Assembly: GCF_001423265.1 (NCBI RefSeq)
Contig: NZ_LMND01000005.1
Location: 1-53,982 of the forward strand
Length of the DNA: 53,982 bases
Origin: Methylobacterium sp. Leaf108
GTDB taxonomy: Bacteria; Pseudomonadota; Alphaproteobacteria; Rhizobiales; Beijerinckiaceae
Direction: 5' to 3'
Shown piece by piece: positions 8,364-18,856 of the stretch. The notes below the pieces were generated by a model, which had not been told where the DNA came from, searched no databases, and saw only the letters and a list, made by a program, of their open reading frames with translations. Position 1 is the first letter of the stretch. Each line of letters begins with the position of its first letter. Made by a program: the position numbers and the translations under genes.

Positions 8364-9374
8364 ATGCTCACCTCAACCACGCGCTTCAAGCGCGCGGCCA
8401 CCCTACTGACCCTCGTCGTATCGCTGGCCATGGCCGCGCCGATCGTGGAGGCCCGTCCGGGCAGCAGCGGGGGAATGGGCTCGCGCGGCTCGAAGACCTA
8501 TACGGCCCCCTCGGCCACGCCGACCGCACCCGGCGCCGCCGCGCCGATCCAGCGGACCCAGACCCAGCCCGGTCCCGCCATGGGCAACCCCGGCATGAAC
8601 CCGGCCGCGGCCCAGCGTCCGCGCTTCGGCGGCGGCTTCATGGCCGGCCTGCTCGGAGCGGGCCTGCTCGGCGCGCTGCTCGGCGGTGGCTTCTTCGGTG
8701 GCCTCGGCGGCATCGCCTCGATCCTCGGCCTGCTGCTCCAGGTCGGTCTCGTCGTGCTGATCGTGACCTTCGCGGTACGCTGGTTCCGTCGTCGCCAGGG
8801 CACCCCGGCCGCGGCCGGTCATGCCCGCACCGAGATGGGCTCGGGCGGCGCCCCCGGCGGCATGAACGGGGGCGGCCTCGGCAACAGCCGTGGCCTCGGC
8901 ATGGGCGGCTCGCCCGTGGGTGGTTCCGGCATGGCCGGCCCCGCGATGGGCGGTCCCGCTCCCGTGGCGACCGGCAAGGTGGCCATCGGCCCCGGCGACT
9001 TCCAGAGCTTCGAGCTCGCCCTCAACGACGTCCAGGAGGCCTACGGCCGCGAGGACGTCGCCCGGCTTCGCACCGTCGCGACACCGGAGATGGCGGGTTA
9101 CTTCGAAGAGGAGCTGCGCGCGAACGCCCAGCGCGGCGTCGTCAACCGGATCTCCGACGTGAAGCTCCTGCAGGGCGACCTGTCGGAATCCTGGAGCGAA
9201 GGCCAGACCGAATACGCCACGGTCGCCATGCGCTACGCCATCAAGGACGTCACCCTCGACAAGCGCAGCAACGCGGTAGTCGAGACCGGCGAGCCGGAAG
9301 CGGTGGAGCTGTGGACGTTCGTGCGCCAGCGCGGCGGACGCTGGCTGGTCTCGGCGATCCAGCAGGGTCGCTGA
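8364..9374 (+). CDS. Tim44-like domain protein (TimA-type)
   Basis: A 336-residue protein with a signal-like N-terminus (residues about 1-31, LLTLVVSLAMAAPIVEA), a Pro/Gly/Ala-rich linker, a glycine-rich membrane segment (about 95-140, ending AVRWFRRR) and a C-terminal Tim44-like domain (about 215-336: DFQSFELALNDVQEAYGRED through VELWTFVRQRGGRWLVSAIQ). Mitochondrial Tim44 anchors the import motor; bacterial relatives are membrane-bound proteins, with a proposed but unsettled role in membrane protein quality or trafficking. It is a single-gene unit closed by a strong terminator. Confidence 0.88.
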   Translation: MLTSTTRFKRAATLLTLVVSLAMAAPIVEARPGSSGGMGSRGSKTYTAPSATPTAPGAAAPIQRTQTQPGPAMGNPGMNPAAAQRPRFGGGFMAGLLGAGLLGALLGGGFFGGLGGIASILGLLLQVGLVVLIVTFAVRWFRRRQGTPAAAGHARTEMGSGGAPGGMNGGGLGNSRGLGMGGSPVGGSGMAGPAMGGPAPVATGKVAIGPGDFQSFELALNDVQEAYGREDVARLRTVATPEMAGYFEEELRANAQRGVVNRISDVKLLQGDLSESWSEGQTEYATVAMRYAIKDVTLDKRSNAVVETGEPEAVELWTFVRQRGGRWLVSAIQQGR

Positions 9375-9396
9375 CACGCCGGGCGCCGTGAGAACG

Positions 9397-9427
9397 AAGG
9401 CCGCCGGGGAAACCCGGCGGCTTTTTT
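9397..9427 (+). terminator. Rho-independent terminator after the Tim44-like gene
   Basis: A 9 bp GC stem (9400-9408 with 9413-9421) with a GAAA tetraloop is followed by a run of six T (9422-9427). The A-rich 5' flank extends the stem. It lies 23 bases past the Tim44-like gene stop, in the convergent gap before rsmA. Confidence 0.9.
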
Positions 9428-9457
9428 CGTGCCCTCGATGAAGGATCTTTGGCGAGC

Positions 9458-10297
9458 CTATCCGGCCAGTGCCCGCGCCATCGCCACGAACTGCGCCACG
9501 GTGGCCTCCTCCGCCCGGGCCGTCTCGGGGATACCGGCCGCTTCGAGCAGGCGGGACGGGTCCGGTGTGGCGCCCTTCAGGCTCTGGCGCAGCATCTTGC
9601 GGCGCTGGCCGAAGGCCGCCCGCGTCACCGTCTCCAAAGCCGCCACGGAGCAGGGCAGGGGCTCGGCGCGGGGTCGGAGCTGCACCACGCTCGAGGTCAC
9701 CTTGGGCGGCGGCACGAAGGCGGAGGGCGCCACGTCGAACAGGATCTCGGCCTCGCAGCGCCAGCCGCAGAGCACGCCGAGCCGACCGTAGTTGGCCCGG
9801 TCGCCCTCGTCGGCGACGATGCGCTCGGCGACCTCGCGCTGGAACATCAGGGTCAGCGACTCCCACCACGGCGGCCATTCGGGCGCGGTGAGCCAGCCCG
9901 TCAGCAGCGGCGTGCCGACGTTGTAGGGGAGGTTAGCGACGACCCGGACCGGCCCCGCACCGGCCAGCCCGCGTGGGTCGAACCGCAGGGCGTCGGCCTC
10001 GACCACGTCGAGGCGGCCGGGGTAATGCGCCGCGATCTCGGCGAGCGCCGGCAGCGCCCGCGCATCGCGCTCGACGGCGACGACGCGGGCGGCACCGGCG
10101 GCGAGGAGGGCGCGGGTCAACCCGCCCGGACCCGGCCCGACCTCGACCACGGTGACGCCGTCCAGCGGGCCGGCCGCCCGGGCGATCCGCCCCGTCAGGT
10201 TGAGGTCGAACAGGAAGTTCTGCCCGAGCGCCTTCTTCGGTTCCAGCCCGTGCCGGCGGACGACGTCGCGTAAGGGGGGGAGCCCGTCGTCGCTCAC
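9458..10297 (-). CDS. rsmA: 16S rRNA (adenine1518-N6/adenine1519-N6)-dimethyltransferase
   Basis: RsmA (KsgA) dimethylates two adjacent adenines in helix 45 of 16S rRNA, late in small-subunit assembly, using S-adenosylmethionine. The 279-residue product shows [11 protein letters not shown] at the N-terminus, the SAM-binding [16 protein letters not shown], the catalytic-loop ANLPYNV, and FQREVAERI with [10 protein letters not shown] further on. The GTG start at 10297 overlaps the pdxA stop by four bases (GTGA) and is preceded by GGAG. It is the last gene of the lptF-lptG-lptD-pdxA-rsmA block. Confidence 0.96.
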   Translation of the reverse strand: MSDDGLPPLRDVVRRHGLEPKKALGQNFLFDLNLTGRIARAAGPLDGVTVVEVGPGPGGLTRALLAAGAARVVAVERDARALPALAEIAAHYPGRLDVVEADALRFDPRGLAGAGPVRVVANLPYNVGTPLLTGWLTAPEWPPWWESLTLMFQREVAERIVADEGDRANYGRLGVLCGWRCEAEILFDVAPSAFVPPPKVTSSVVQLRPRAEPLPCSVAALETVTRAAFGQRRKMLRQSLKGATPDPSRLLEAAGIPETARAEEATVAQFVAMARALAG

Positions 10298-11313
10298 GGC
10301 ACGCTCCGGATCAGGCGCGCGGCCAGCCGCAGGGCCGCCATCAGGCTGTCGGGACGCGCCAGCCCGCGCCCGGCGATGTCGAAGGCGGTGCCGTGGTCGG
10401 GCGAGGTGCGCACGAACGGCAGGCCCAGGGTGACGTTGACGCCCTCGTCGAAGGCGATGGTCTTGATCGGGATCAGGGCCTGGTCGTGGGTGGGGGTCAG
10501 CGCCACGTCGTAGCCCGCCCTGGCGCGGGGGTGGAACAGGGTGTCGGCCGAGAGCGGGCCGCGGATGTCGATGCCCTCGGCCCGGAGGATCGCCACCGCC
10601 GGCTCGAGCACGTCGCGGTCCTCGGTGCCCATGGTCCCGGCCTCGCCGGCGTGGGGATTGAGCCCCGCCAGGACGAGGCGGGGCCGCGCGATGCCGAAGC
10701 GGCTGCGCAGGTCGGCCGCGACGATGCGGGCGGTGCGCACGACGAGGTCCTGCGTCAGCAGGTCGGGCACGCGGCGCAGGGCGACGTGGATCGTCACCGG
10801 CACCACCGCCAGCGTCTCGCTCCACAGCATCATGACGGGCAGCGGCGGGGTCTCGCCCGGCGCGACGCAGAGGGCGGCGAGGAACTCGGTGTGGCCGGGA
10901 TGCGCGAAGCCGACCTGGGTCAGGACGTATTTCGCGATGGGGTTGGTGACGAGGGCGCCGGCCGACCCGGCGCGCACGAAGCCGAGGGCGGCGGTGATCG
11001 ATTCGAGGGTGGCGCCGGCGTTGGCCGGATCGGGCGAGCCGGCGATGGCCAGGATGCGGGCACCGCTCGGCAGCGCCACCACGGGAAGCGCGCGGGGAAA
11101 CACCTCGACGGCGAGCTCCGGCCCCACCTCCGCCACCGGCACCTGAAGGCCGAGTTCGCTCGCCCGCCGCTCGACGAAATCGGGGTCGCCGACGAGGAAG
11201 AAGGGCGGCAGGCCGGGGCCGTCGTCCCGCGCCAGCCAGGCCGACAGGGCGATCTCGGGCCCGATCCCGGCGGGGTCGCCCAGCGTCAGGGCGAGGGGAA
11301 CATGGGGTGTCAT
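10294..11313 (-). CDS. pdxA: 4-hydroxythreonine-4-phosphate dehydrogenase
   Basis: PdxA oxidises 4-phosphohydroxy-L-threonine in the DXP-dependent pyridoxal 5'-phosphate pathway; the product condenses with deoxyxylulose phosphate under PdxJ. The 339-residue product carries [13 protein letters not shown] at the N-terminus, [40 protein letters not shown] and [13 protein letters not shown], which hold the metal-binding and substrate residues. ATG 11313 has GGAG upstream; a start 15 codons earlier lacks one. It ends in a four-base overlap with rsmA. Only 48 bases separate it from lptD, where many proteobacteria have surA. Confidence 0.95.
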   Translation of the reverse strand: MTPHVPLALTLGDPAGIGPEIALSAWLARDDGPGLPPFFLVGDPDFVERRASELGLQVPVAEVGPELAVEVFPRALPVVALPSGARILAIAGSPDPANAGATLESITAALGFVRAGSAGALVTNPIAKYVLTQVGFAHPGHTEFLAALCVAPGETPPLPVMMLWSETLAVVPVTIHVALRRVPDLLTQDLVVRTARIVAADLRSRFGIARPRLVLAGLNPHAGEAGTMGTEDRDVLEPAVAILRAEGIDIRGPLSADTLFHPRARAGYDVALTPTHDQALIPIKTIAFDEGVNVTLGLPFVRTSPDHGTAFDIAGRGLARPDSLMAALRLAARLIRSVP

Positions 11314-11361
11314 GACGGCTCCGGTCGATCGCCGCCGCAGGGCGACGATCGCCGGCAAGCC

Positions 11362-14070
11362 CTAGCGCACGGCGGCGATGCCGTCAGCCGCCGTGACGGA
11401 GCTGACGTTCTGGCGCAGGTCCGCCTCGCCGAGCGTCTTCAGCTCGACCCGCAGCAGCACCGTCTGGTTACGCTCGCGCGTGCCGAGCGCGGTGGCCGTG
11501 GGCGCCACGATGTAATTGAGCGAGACGGTGGTGCATTCGTCCTGGTAGCCGCCGCCGAGGCTCATGCCGGAGACGAAGAACCGGCCGGAGCGGTCGTAGA
11601 TCGGCGCCGAGCCGACCGGGTTGGCGATGTAGTTGGTCAGGGCGTCGGCGTAGGTGTCGCGCACGTCGAGGTAGTGGGTCAGGTCGACGATGGCCGATCC
11701 GGTGAGGAACCAGTTCGGGGTGACGTGGTAGGTGGCCGCCGCCGAGACGCCCTCGCGGCGGTGGTTGAAGCCGAGCGACGGCTGCGCCTCGTAGTAGGAA
11801 TAGAACAGCGACAGGTCGACCGGAGCGAAGGGCGCCAGACGCGCGATCACGCCGGTCTCGAAGCGGTTGACCTTGAAGTCCTGCTGGTCGAACCGCGCCC
11901 GGGCGATCATGCTGATGTTCTGGTTGGGCGAGACCTGGAACCGGCCGACGTAGTCGGACGCCCGCCGCTCCAACCCGGAGTCGAGGCCGACGTTGGCGAT
12001 GTCGCCACGACGGAACGAGTTGACGCCCGCGATCTGGATCGACTCCCCGAACAGGATGTTGGCGTACCAGCCCGACGGCGTCACCACCGAGTACTGGGCG
12101 CCGACGTTGGCCCGCAGGCCGCCCTCGACCCGGTCGTAGCCGGAGAACTTGTCCCATTCGAACAGGGAGGTGTCGTCGAACACCAGGCTCTGGGCGTCCT
12201 CGTTGGGCAGGCGCCCGATCTTGGTCTCGCTCGGCCGCGCGATCACCTGGACGATGGGCTCGATGGTGTGGACGCCCAGGCCTCCGAAGTTGCCGACGAA
12301 GGGGTAGCGGTAGTCGATGCCGATGGCCGGCATCACCCGGCCGGAGAAGTCGTTGTCCTGCGTCGTGATGTTCTGGACGAGGTTGTTCTGGAAGCCGGTG
12401 CGGCTCGGATCGACGAAGAAGGCGTCGGTGCGCAGGTAGGCGAACGGCGTGATCGACTGGCCGATGTCGTCGATGAAGGTGCGGCGCCACGAGGCCTGGG
12501 CCGAGACGCGGGTCTGCTCGCCGGCCAGGCCCCTGATCAGGCAATTGGCCCGGTTGAAGGTCGTGCAGGTCTCGTAGAGCGGGTAGCTGATGCCGTTGGC
12601 GCTCGGGCTGAACAGGTAGCTGCCGGTGCGCGGGATGCCCTGGAAGTCGGTGGCTTCCCGGCTCAGGTGGGTGATGTTGGTCTCGAACCGGACCTCGCCG
12701 CCCAGCGGCTTGGGGCCGTTGATGCGCTTGTCGTAGTCGATCACCGGCGCGACGATCGGCTGTTCCTTCTGCCAGTCGAAGCTCGACAGGCCCTTGAAGT
12801 AATAGGCCCGCGCCTCGAACCACGAGCGGTCGCCCTGGCCGATCAGGTAGGCGGTGGAGACCGCTTCGCGAAAGTAGTCGGTGGTGATGCTCTGGTTGCG
12901 GATGCGGTAGTTGTCGAGGAACCACTTGTCGGTGACGCCGACCACGTCCCAGCCCGCCCGCCAGCGGTCGTTGATGTAGAACTGGCCCTTGGCTTCCACC
13001 GCGCCGCGAAAGTCGCGGTCGCCGGCGCCCAGCGGGCCCGGCAGGAACGCGCTCGGGGTCGTCTGGAAGATGCCGCTGAGGCGGACGCTGTAGGAGCCGT
13101 TGTCGAGGCGGTGGCGGAACTCGCCCTGGCCCAGCACGCCCTGGTTGCTCAGGAAGGCGGGCGAGAGGGTCAGGTCGTAGTTGGGCGCCAGGTTGAAGAA
13201 ATAGGGGACCGCGATACCGCTGCCGAGCGCCGTCGACGAGATGAAGCGCGGCGTGAGGAAGCCGGACTTGCGCCTCACGGTCGGGTCGGCGGCCTCGAAA
13301 TACGGCAGGTAGGCCACCGGGAGGCCGGCGAGCTCCAGGGTCGATTCCTCGAAGGCGATCGTGTGCGTCTCGTTGTTGTGGACGATCTTGGTGGCGCGGA
13401 TCTGCCAGAGCGGCGGCGTCTCGGGGCGGTTCTTGCACGGCTCGCAGGCGGTGTAGGTGCCGTAGTCGAAGCTCGTCTGCTCGCCCTCGATGCGCTCGGC
13501 GCGCGGCGCCGAGAACCGGGCGCGCACGACCTGCCCCTTGGTCTCGACGGTCTGCTGGATGCGCAGGGCGTCGATGAAGCCGTTCTTGAAGTCGTCGGTC
13601 AGCTCCATCTTCTCGGCCGTCAGCACCGCGCCGGTCTCGTCGGTGAGACGCACGTTGCCTTCGGCGAAGACGCGGCTGGTGGTGCGGTCGTAGAGGACCC
13701 GGTCCGCCTGCAGGGTGCGCGGGCCGTAGTTCAGCTCGGCGTTGCCGCGCGCCATCACGGTGTTCTTGTCGTTGTCGTAGACGAGCTCGGCCGCCTCCAC
13801 GAGCAGGCGCTCGCCGGCCTTCGGCGCCGCCGGCTTGCCCGGAATCGGCTTGCCCGGCATCGACTTGGCGGCTCCCGACCGTTGGGTCTGGGCAGCAGCG
13901 GAACCCGCCGCTGCCAGGGGCAGGGCGACGGTCAGCAGCGCCGGAACACCGGCCGCGATCGCGATGGCAGCGACCTTACGCAACGCTTGTCTCAACTCCC
14001 GCCGCAACCGGACGTGACGCAACGACCCATGCCAACCGACGCTCCCGTCACGACCATCCGGGCCCGGCAT
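11362..14070 (-). CDS. lptD: LPS-assembly protein LptD
   Basis: The outer-membrane barrel of the lipopolysaccharide translocon, which with LptE inserts LPS into the outer leaflet. The 902-residue product has a long basic N-terminus and signal sequence (hydrophobic core about 35-60), a proline/lysine-rich spacer, an OstA/LptA-like jelly-roll (about 85-200: [20 protein letters not shown]) and the LptD barrel. Cysteines at TACEPC early and at [12 protein letters not shown] near the end fit the N- to C-terminal disulphides of this family. The start ATG shares one base with the lptG stop (TGATG) and follows AGGAGG, so translation is coupled. Confidence 0.93.
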   Translation of the reverse strand: MPGPDGRDGSVGWHGSLRHVRLRRELRQALRKVAAIAIAAGVPALLTVALPLAAAGSAAAQTQRSGAAKSMPGKPIPGKPAAPKAGERLLVEAAELVYDNDKNTVMARGNAELNYGPRTLQADRVLYDRTTSRVFAEGNVRLTDETGAVLTAEKMELTDDFKNGFIDALRIQQTVETKGQVVRARFSAPRAERIEGEQTSFDYGTYTACEPCKNRPETPPLWQIRATKIVHNNETHTIAFEESTLELAGLPVAYLPYFEAADPTVRRKSGFLTPRFISSTALGSGIAVPYFFNLAPNYDLTLSPAFLSNQGVLGQGEFRHRLDNGSYSVRLSGIFQTTPSAFLPGPLGAGDRDFRGAVEAKGQFYINDRWRAGWDVVGVTDKWFLDNYRIRNQSITTDYFREAVSTAYLIGQGDRSWFEARAYYFKGLSSFDWQKEQPIVAPVIDYDKRINGPKPLGGEVRFETNITHLSREATDFQGIPRTGSYLFSPSANGISYPLYETCTTFNRANCLIRGLAGEQTRVSAQASWRRTFIDDIGQSITPFAYLRTDAFFVDPSRTGFQNNLVQNITTQDNDFSGRVMPAIGIDYRYPFVGNFGGLGVHTIEPIVQVIARPSETKIGRLPNEDAQSLVFDDTSLFEWDKFSGYDRVEGGLRANVGAQYSVVTPSGWYANILFGESIQIAGVNSFRRGDIANVGLDSGLERRASDYVGRFQVSPNQNISMIARARFDQQDFKVNRFETGVIARLAPFAPVDLSLFYSYYEAQPSLGFNHRREGVSAAATYHVTPNWFLTGSAIVDLTHYLDVRDTYADALTNYIANPVGSAPIYDRSGRFFVSGMSLGGGYQDECTTVSLNYIVAPTATALGTRERNQTVLLRVELKTLGEADLRQNVSSVTAADGIAAVR

Positions 14071-15158
14071 CAGCCGTCCTCCTGATGGAGAAGCGTGAGC
14101 GTACCCAACAAACTCCCTACCACGGCGGGGAACCATGCCGCCACCGTCGGCGCGACGATCCCCGACGCGCCCAAGCCCTCCATGACCTGGCGGGCGACGT
14201 AAAGCAGGAACCCCGCCGCCACGCCGCCGAGCACCAGCCGGCCCACACCACCAAAGCGGAAGAACCTTAAGGAAACGCTGGCCGCGACCAGAACCATGGC
14301 CACGAAGAGGAGCGGTCTCGCCATCAGGACACCGTACTGGAGCCGGTAGCGGGTGGCATCCAGGCCGGCCCGCTCGGTCCGCGAGATGGTGTCCGGCAGT
14401 TGCCAGAAAGGCACAGATTCCGCGGGCGTGAAGCGCTGCCGGATCTGGGCCGGGTCCAGGGTCGAGGCGACGAGGTAGGTGTCGAAGGTCTCGGGTGCCG
14501 CGCCCTCGCTCATGAGCCGGGCCTCGGTGAGTTCCCAGTAGCCGTCGTGGAGGTTGGCCCGCGCCGCCTCGATCTGCGAGACGAAGCGGCCGGACCCGTC
14601 GAAATTGAACACCGAGACGCCGGCCAGGGAGGTCGTCCCCTCCACCGCCGTCTCGGCCCGGATGATCGCCTGCCCGTCGAGGCTGCGCTGGCGGATCCAC
14701 AGGTCCTTGCCGGAGGTCGCCTTGGTGGAGCGCGCGAAGATCTTGGCCTCGATCTCGGTGGAGCGCTGCTTCATGAGGGCCGAGGCCGGGTTGTAGACCG
14801 CCACCGTGAAGATGCCGATGCCGAGCGCCACGAACAGGCCCGGCTGCAGGAACTGCCAGGCCGAGATGCCGGCGGCACGGGCCACCACGAGTTCGAGCTT
14901 GCGGGAGAGCTGGAGCAGGGCGGCCATGGAGCCGAACAGGATCGCGAAGGGCAGCACCCCCTCCGCCACGGCGGGGGTGCGATAGAGCGAGAGCTGCGCC
15001 ATCAGCCCGGCCGAGGCGCCGGCGGTGTCGCCCGCGCGCCGCAGCAGCTCGACGAAATCGAGGGTGTAGACCAGCGCGAACACCGTGAGGAACACCCCCA
15101 GGATCGTGCGCAGGAAGCGGGCGGCGAAGTAGCGGCCGAGGGTGGCGCCGATCAGCAT
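14070..15158 (-). CDS. lptG: LPS export ABC transporter permease LptG
   Basis: One of two permease subunits of the LptB2FG complex that extracts LPS from the inner membrane. The 362-residue product has the YjgP/YjgQ layout: two N-terminal membrane segments, more near residues 95-120, a periplasmic beta-jelly-roll (about 125-265) that docks LptC/LptA, then C-terminal membrane segments. It starts 10 bases after lptF ends and its stop overlaps the lptD start by one base. It is assigned LptG rather than LptF by position next to lptD and by similarity of the N-terminal LGRYFAARFLRTILGVFLTV. Confidence 0.92.
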   Translation of the reverse strand: MLIGATLGRYFAARFLRTILGVFLTVFALVYTLDFVELLRRAGDTAGASAGLMAQLSLYRTPAVAEGVLPFAILFGSMAALLQLSRKLELVVARAAGISAWQFLQPGLFVALGIGIFTVAVYNPASALMKQRSTEIEAKIFARSTKATSGKDLWIRQRSLDGQAIIRAETAVEGTTSLAGVSVFNFDGSGRFVSQIEAARANLHDGYWELTEARLMSEGAAPETFDTYLVASTLDPAQIRQRFTPAESVPFWQLPDTISRTERAGLDATRYRLQYGVLMARPLLFVAMVLVAASVSLRFFRFGGVGRLVLGGVAAGFLLYVARQVMEGLGASGIVAPTVAAWFPAVVGSLLGTLTLLHQEDG

Positions 15159-15168
15159 GGCGGCGCCC

Positions 15169-16326
15169 TCAACCGAGCCGGGTGCGGCGCGGGGCGAGGA
15201 CGCCCCGCAGGCCGTGCCCGAGCCGCGCCGCCGCGTCGCGCAGCGCCGGCCCGTGGAAGATCATCAAGGCGGAGAGCGCCATCGCGACGAGGGGTACCGC
15301 ATAGACCGCCACCACGGCACCCTGGCTGCGGACGGCGGCACTGGTGGCGGTGAAGCCCGCGATGCGCAGGAGAACCACCGCGATCACGGCGCCGGCCACG
15401 GCCAGGCCCCGGCCCTGCCGGGTGGTGCGCGGGTCGCCCAGGGCGGCGAAGGCGATGAGGGCGATCGCCAGGGGGTAGAGCCAGGCCGAGAGCCGATCGT
15501 GCAGCTCCGCCCGGAACCGCCCCTTCTGAAGGGTGTAGTAGCCCTCGCTCCGGTCGGGGAACAGCAGCTGGCTGGTGGAACGCTCGCGGGGCTTGAACAC
15601 CACCTCCGCGTCCGGCGGCGTGAAGGCGGCCAGATCGACGGTGTAGCGCTCGAAGGTGATGATCGAGGCGTCCCGCGTGTCCTTCTGCTGACGGTGGATG
15701 CTGCCCTTCTCGAGGGCGAGGTAGCTCTGCCCGTCGTAGTCCACCGCCTGGCCGCGCTCGGCGAGGTAGACCACGGTCTTTCCCGCCTCGCGCTTGTCCT
15801 GGATGAACAGGCCGAGCAGCGTGCCGCCGGGGCCGCGCTCGCGGAAGTGAAAGGTGATGCCGTTCTCCAGGCTGGTGAACTGGCCTTCCTTGACGACGTT
15901 GGCGATGAAGTCGCCGCGCACCCGGGTGACCACGTCGCGCAGCTCCTGGAAGCTCGACGGCATCACCTGGATCGTCAGGAACGCCACCGCCAGGCTCACC
16001 GCCAGCCCGAGGGTGAGGAACGGCCGTAGGATGCGCCGCGGCTCCATGCCGGCGGCCGACATCACGATCAGCTCGGAATCGCCGTTGAGCCGGTTGAGCG
16101 CGTAGACGATGGCGATGAACAGCGCCACCGGGGCGATCACCGTGATCAGGGTCGGCAGCGACAGGCCGGTGATCAGGAAGAAGATCACCAGGGTCTGGCC
16201 CTTGGCGGTGATGAGGTCGAGCTCGCGCAGGGCCTGCGTCACCCAGATCGTGCCGGTGAGACCGACGAGACAGGCCAGGAAGGCCGACAGCGCGATCCTG
16301 AAGATGTACCGCTGGATCTGCGTCAT
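15169..16326 (-). CDS. lptF: LPS export ABC transporter permease LptF
   Basis: The partner permease to LptG in the LptB2FGC machine. The 385-residue product begins MTQIQRYIFRIALSAFLACL, typical for LptF, and has membrane segments near residues 10-35, 48-80 and 95-120, a large periplasmic domain (about 130-270, including VYLAERGQAVDYDGQSYLAL) and three C-terminal membrane segments. The motif SELIVMSAAGMEPRRILRP, the coupling region facing LptB, is present. The chosen ATG lies 27 codons inside a longer open frame whose extension is arginine/proline-rich and unlike the family. It is the first gene of the lpt-pdxA-rsmA block and is divergent from pepA. Confidence 0.93.
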   Translation of the reverse strand: MTQIQRYIFRIALSAFLACLVGLTGTIWVTQALRELDLITAKGQTLVIFFLITGLSLPTLITVIAPVALFIAIVYALNRLNGDSELIVMSAAGMEPRRILRPFLTLGLAVSLAVAFLTIQVMPSSFQELRDVVTRVRGDFIANVVKEGQFTSLENGITFHFRERGPGGTLLGLFIQDKREAGKTVVYLAERGQAVDYDGQSYLALEKGSIHRQQKDTRDASIITFERYTVDLAAFTPPDAEVVFKPRERSTSQLLFPDRSEGYYTLQKGRFRAELHDRLSAWLYPLAIALIAFAALGDPRTTRQGRGLAVAGAVIAVVLLRIAGFTATSAAVRSQGAVVAVYAVPLVAMALSALMIFHGPALRDAAARLGHGLRGVLAPRRTRLG

Positions 16327-16534
16327 CGTCTCTCGCGGGTCGCGCCGGATCGATGCGGCGTCGGGGGCAGTGGCCGGCGGCCTGCCGGTGGCGGTTGCGC
16401 GCGCCAATCGGGGCCGTTTCGCGGCACCGCGGTCACGTTGCGTTCTGAAGCCCGATCAGTACACAGGATGCGCGAGCACGCCCTGAACGGTGCGTGCCGC
16501 GGCACACATCCGGACAGAGTGGAAAGCGAACGTC

Positions 16535-18037
16535 ATGGCGGACGGTATCACGATCGCGTTCGGGCCGCTCGGCCCGGTGGGCCAGGGAGATCTGCAAGGC
16601 GATCTCATCGTGTTCGTCGGCGACGACCTCGTGCTGTCGCCCGCCGTGATCGAGGCCGTGGGGCAGGGCGCCGCCGACCTGGTGGCGCGGGCCGCCGCCA
16701 GCGAGCGGTTCAAGGGCAAGTCCCTCTCCGCCCTCGTCCTGCCGGCGCCCGCCGGCCTGACCGCGGACCGTCTCGTCGTGGTCGGCCTCGGCTCCGAGAA
16801 GGACCGGGCCAAGACCGACTGGCCGGCGCTCGGCGGTTTTACCGCCTCCAAGGTTTCGGGCCGCACCGCCCATCTCGCCCTGTCGTGGCCGGGTGTCACA
16901 GCCGCGAACGCCGCCGAGGTCGCGCTGGGCGCGCGCCTGCGGCACTACAGCTTCGACCGCTACAAGACCAAGAAGAAGCCCGAGGGCGAGGAGCCCAGGG
17001 GCACCACCCTGACCGTGATGGTCGAGGATCCCGCCGCCGCGCGAGCGGCCGCCGCCGCGACGGAGGCCGTCGCCGAGGGCGTCCTCCTCGCCCGCGAACT
17101 CGTCAACGAGCCGCCCAACGTCCTCTATCCGGAGGAGTTCGCCAACCGTGCCGAGGCCCTGACCAAGCTCGGCGTCGAGGTCGAGGTGCTGGGCCTCGAG
17201 GAACTCACCGAACTCGGGATGGGCGCGCTGCTGGCGGTGGCGAAGGGCTCCACCCGGCACCCGCGCGTGGTGCTCATGCGCTGGAACGGCGCACCCGATT
17301 CCACCGAGCCGCCGATCGCCTTCATCGGCAAGGGCGTGTGCTTCGATTCGGGCGGCATCTCGATCAAGTCGGCCGGCGGCATGGAGGACATGAAGGGCGA
17401 CATGGGCGGCGCGGCCTGCGTCGTCGGCACCCTGCATGCGCTCGCCGCCAGGAAGGCGAAGGTCAACGTGGTCGGCGCCATCGGCCTCGTCGAGAACATG
17501 CCCGACGGCAACGCCTACCGCCCCGGCGACATCGTCACCTCGATGTCGGGACAGACCATCGAGGTCATCAACACCGACGCGGAAGGCCGCCTCGTGCTGG
17601 CCGACGTGATCTGGCACGTCCAGGGCACCTACAAGCCCAAGATCATGGTCGATCTGGCCACCCTCACGGGCGCCATCATCGTGGCCCTGGGGCAGGACAT
17701 CGCCGGGCTGTTCTCCAACGACGACGCCCTCGCGGCCAAGCTCACCGCGGCCGGGGAGGCCACCGGCGAAACGGTGTGGCGGATGCCGCTGATCCCGGCC
17801 TACGACAAGGCGATCGACTCGAAGTTCGCCGACATGAAGAACACCGGTGGCCGGCACGGCGGCGCCGCCACGGCCGCCTCCTTCATCAAGCGCTACGTCA
17901 ACGACGTGCCGTGGGCCCACCTCGACATCGCCGGCGTCGCGATGTCGTCGAGCAGCAGCGAGATCAACCGCTCCTGGGGGGCGGGCTGGGGCGTGCGGCT
18001 CCTCGACCGCCTCGTGCGCGACAACTACGAATCATGA
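16535..18037 (+). CDS. pepA: Leucyl (cytosol) aminopeptidase, M17 family
   Basis: A 500-residue, metal-dependent exopeptidase that removes N-terminal residues from peptides; some PepA proteins also bind DNA. The C-terminal catalytic domain shows the metal-binding stretch [20 protein letters not shown], the second site [13 protein letters not shown] (M17 signature), and [14 protein letters not shown]. The N-terminal macro-like domain fills residues 1-160. ATG 16535 follows a GGAAAG sequence; the longer upstream frame is unlikely. The stop overlaps the start of the next gene by four bases (ATGA). Confidence 0.95.
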   Translation: MADGITIAFGPLGPVGQGDLQGDLIVFVGDDLVLSPAVIEAVGQGAADLVARAAASERFKGKSLSALVLPAPAGLTADRLVVVGLGSEKDRAKTDWPALGGFTASKVSGRTAHLALSWPGVTAANAAEVALGARLRHYSFDRYKTKKKPEGEEPRGTTLTVMVEDPAAARAAAAATEAVAEGVLLARELVNEPPNVLYPEEFANRAEALTKLGVEVEVLGLEELTELGMGALLAVAKGSTRHPRVVLMRWNGAPDSTEPPIAFIGKGVCFDSGGISIKSAGGMEDMKGDMGGAACVVGTLHALAARKAKVNVVGAIGLVENMPDGNAYRPGDIVTSMSGQTIEVINTDAEGRLVLADVIWHVQGTYKPKIMVDLATLTGAIIVALGQDIAGLFSNDDALAAKLTAAGEATGETVWRMPLIPAYDKAIDSKFADMKNTGGRHGGAATAASFIKRYVNDVPWAHLDIAGVAMSSSSSEINRSWGAGWGVRLLDRLVRDNYES

Positions 18038-18732
18038 ATTCCTTCGCCGCCGCCGGGCTTCCCCTCGCGGCGGCGCTGGCTTGCATCCTCGCCGCGACCC
18101 TTGGCGGGCTCGACCAGAACAGCGCGTTGCCGCCGGGGCTGGCGCCCTACGCCTACGGCTTCTTCCTCGATCGCTATCCGCTGTTCGCGGTGGCCATCGT
18201 CTACGGGCTCGCCCGGCTGATCGCCGCCGCGACGGCACCCGGACCCGCCGGATTTCCTCGTCGCGCGGCGGGCCTCGCCGTCGGGGCCGCGACGCTGCTC
18301 GCATTGAGCCTCTATCCGACCTTCGGCGGCCTCATTCTGCGGGGCGCCTTCGGCAGCGGCAGCATGGCCTTCCTGAACCAGCAGCCGATGGGGATGGCGT
18401 ACGCGCTGGGTTCGGCCCTGGGCGCCGCCCTGTTCGGGACGGCGATGGGCCTCGGCGTGATCGCGATGACGGCCCGGCGCGTCTCCCTGCGGCGGTTCGC
18501 GAGGCGGACCCTCCCGGCCGCCCTGGCGGCCTTCCTCGCCCTCTGGTTCGCCTTCGCCGTCCTCGGCCTCGCCCACGCGGCCGGCCTGGGGCCGTGGCCG
18601 CGGCGAGCGCTGACGGCCGGCGATGCCCTCATCGCCGCGGGGCTCGTCGTCGTCGCCTTCCTGCCGCACGCGCTGCTGGTGGCGTGGCGGACCGGGGCGG
18701 AAGAGGTCCGCCCCGCCGGTGTCGTGACATGA
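18034..18732 (+). CDS. Hypothetical membrane protein (232 aa) coupled to pepA
   Basis: A very hydrophobic protein with about five predicted membrane segments (near residues 8-25, 48-68, 80-105, 120-150 and 165-230) joined by short arginine-containing loops. I see no family motif. Its ATG overlaps the pepA stop as ATGA, which implies coupled translation from the pepA message. The Ala/Leu/Gly-rich composition limits inference. That it is a real gene is supported by the overlap and by a coherent membrane topology rather than by homology I can recall. Confidence 0.65.
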   Translation: MNSFAAAGLPLAAALACILAATLGGLDQNSALPPGLAPYAYGFFLDRYPLFAVAIVYGLARLIAAATAPGPAGFPRRAAGLAVGAATLLALSLYPTFGGLILRGAFGSGSMAFLNQQPMGMAYALGSALGAALFGTAMGLGVIAMTARRVSLRRFARRTLPAALAAFLALWFAFAVLGLAHAAGLGPWPRRALTAGDALIAAGLVVVAFLPHALLVAWRTGAEEVRPAGVVT

Positions 18733-18797
18733 CGGCCGTTTCGACCGGCGGCGGAGGGCGCACCGGCTTGATCGGCGCGGCGGGATGTCGCTAGATG

Positions 18798-18811
18798 GTT
18801 CAGATGTGAAC
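18798..18811. promoter_or_regulatory. Candidate operator upstream of fadD
   Basis: The inverted repeat GTTCA-GATG-TGAAC lies 46 bases before the fadD start codon. Acyl-CoA ligase genes are often controlled by fatty-acyl-responsive TetR- or GntR-type repressors that bind short palindromes in this position. A five-base arm is common by chance, so this is only a candidate. Confidence 0.25.
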
Positions 18812-18856
18812 GAAGGCGACTGACAAAAGACGCCGCGTCACCACAGGGAGGACGCC

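Noticed and set aside
10393..14085. A very long plus-strand open frame (about 1230 codons) opposite lptD and pdxA
   Set aside because: It is antisense to genes with clear family motifs; its translation is Gly/Arg/Asp/Val-rich without any recognisable domain. Long antisense frames are expected in high-GC DNA.
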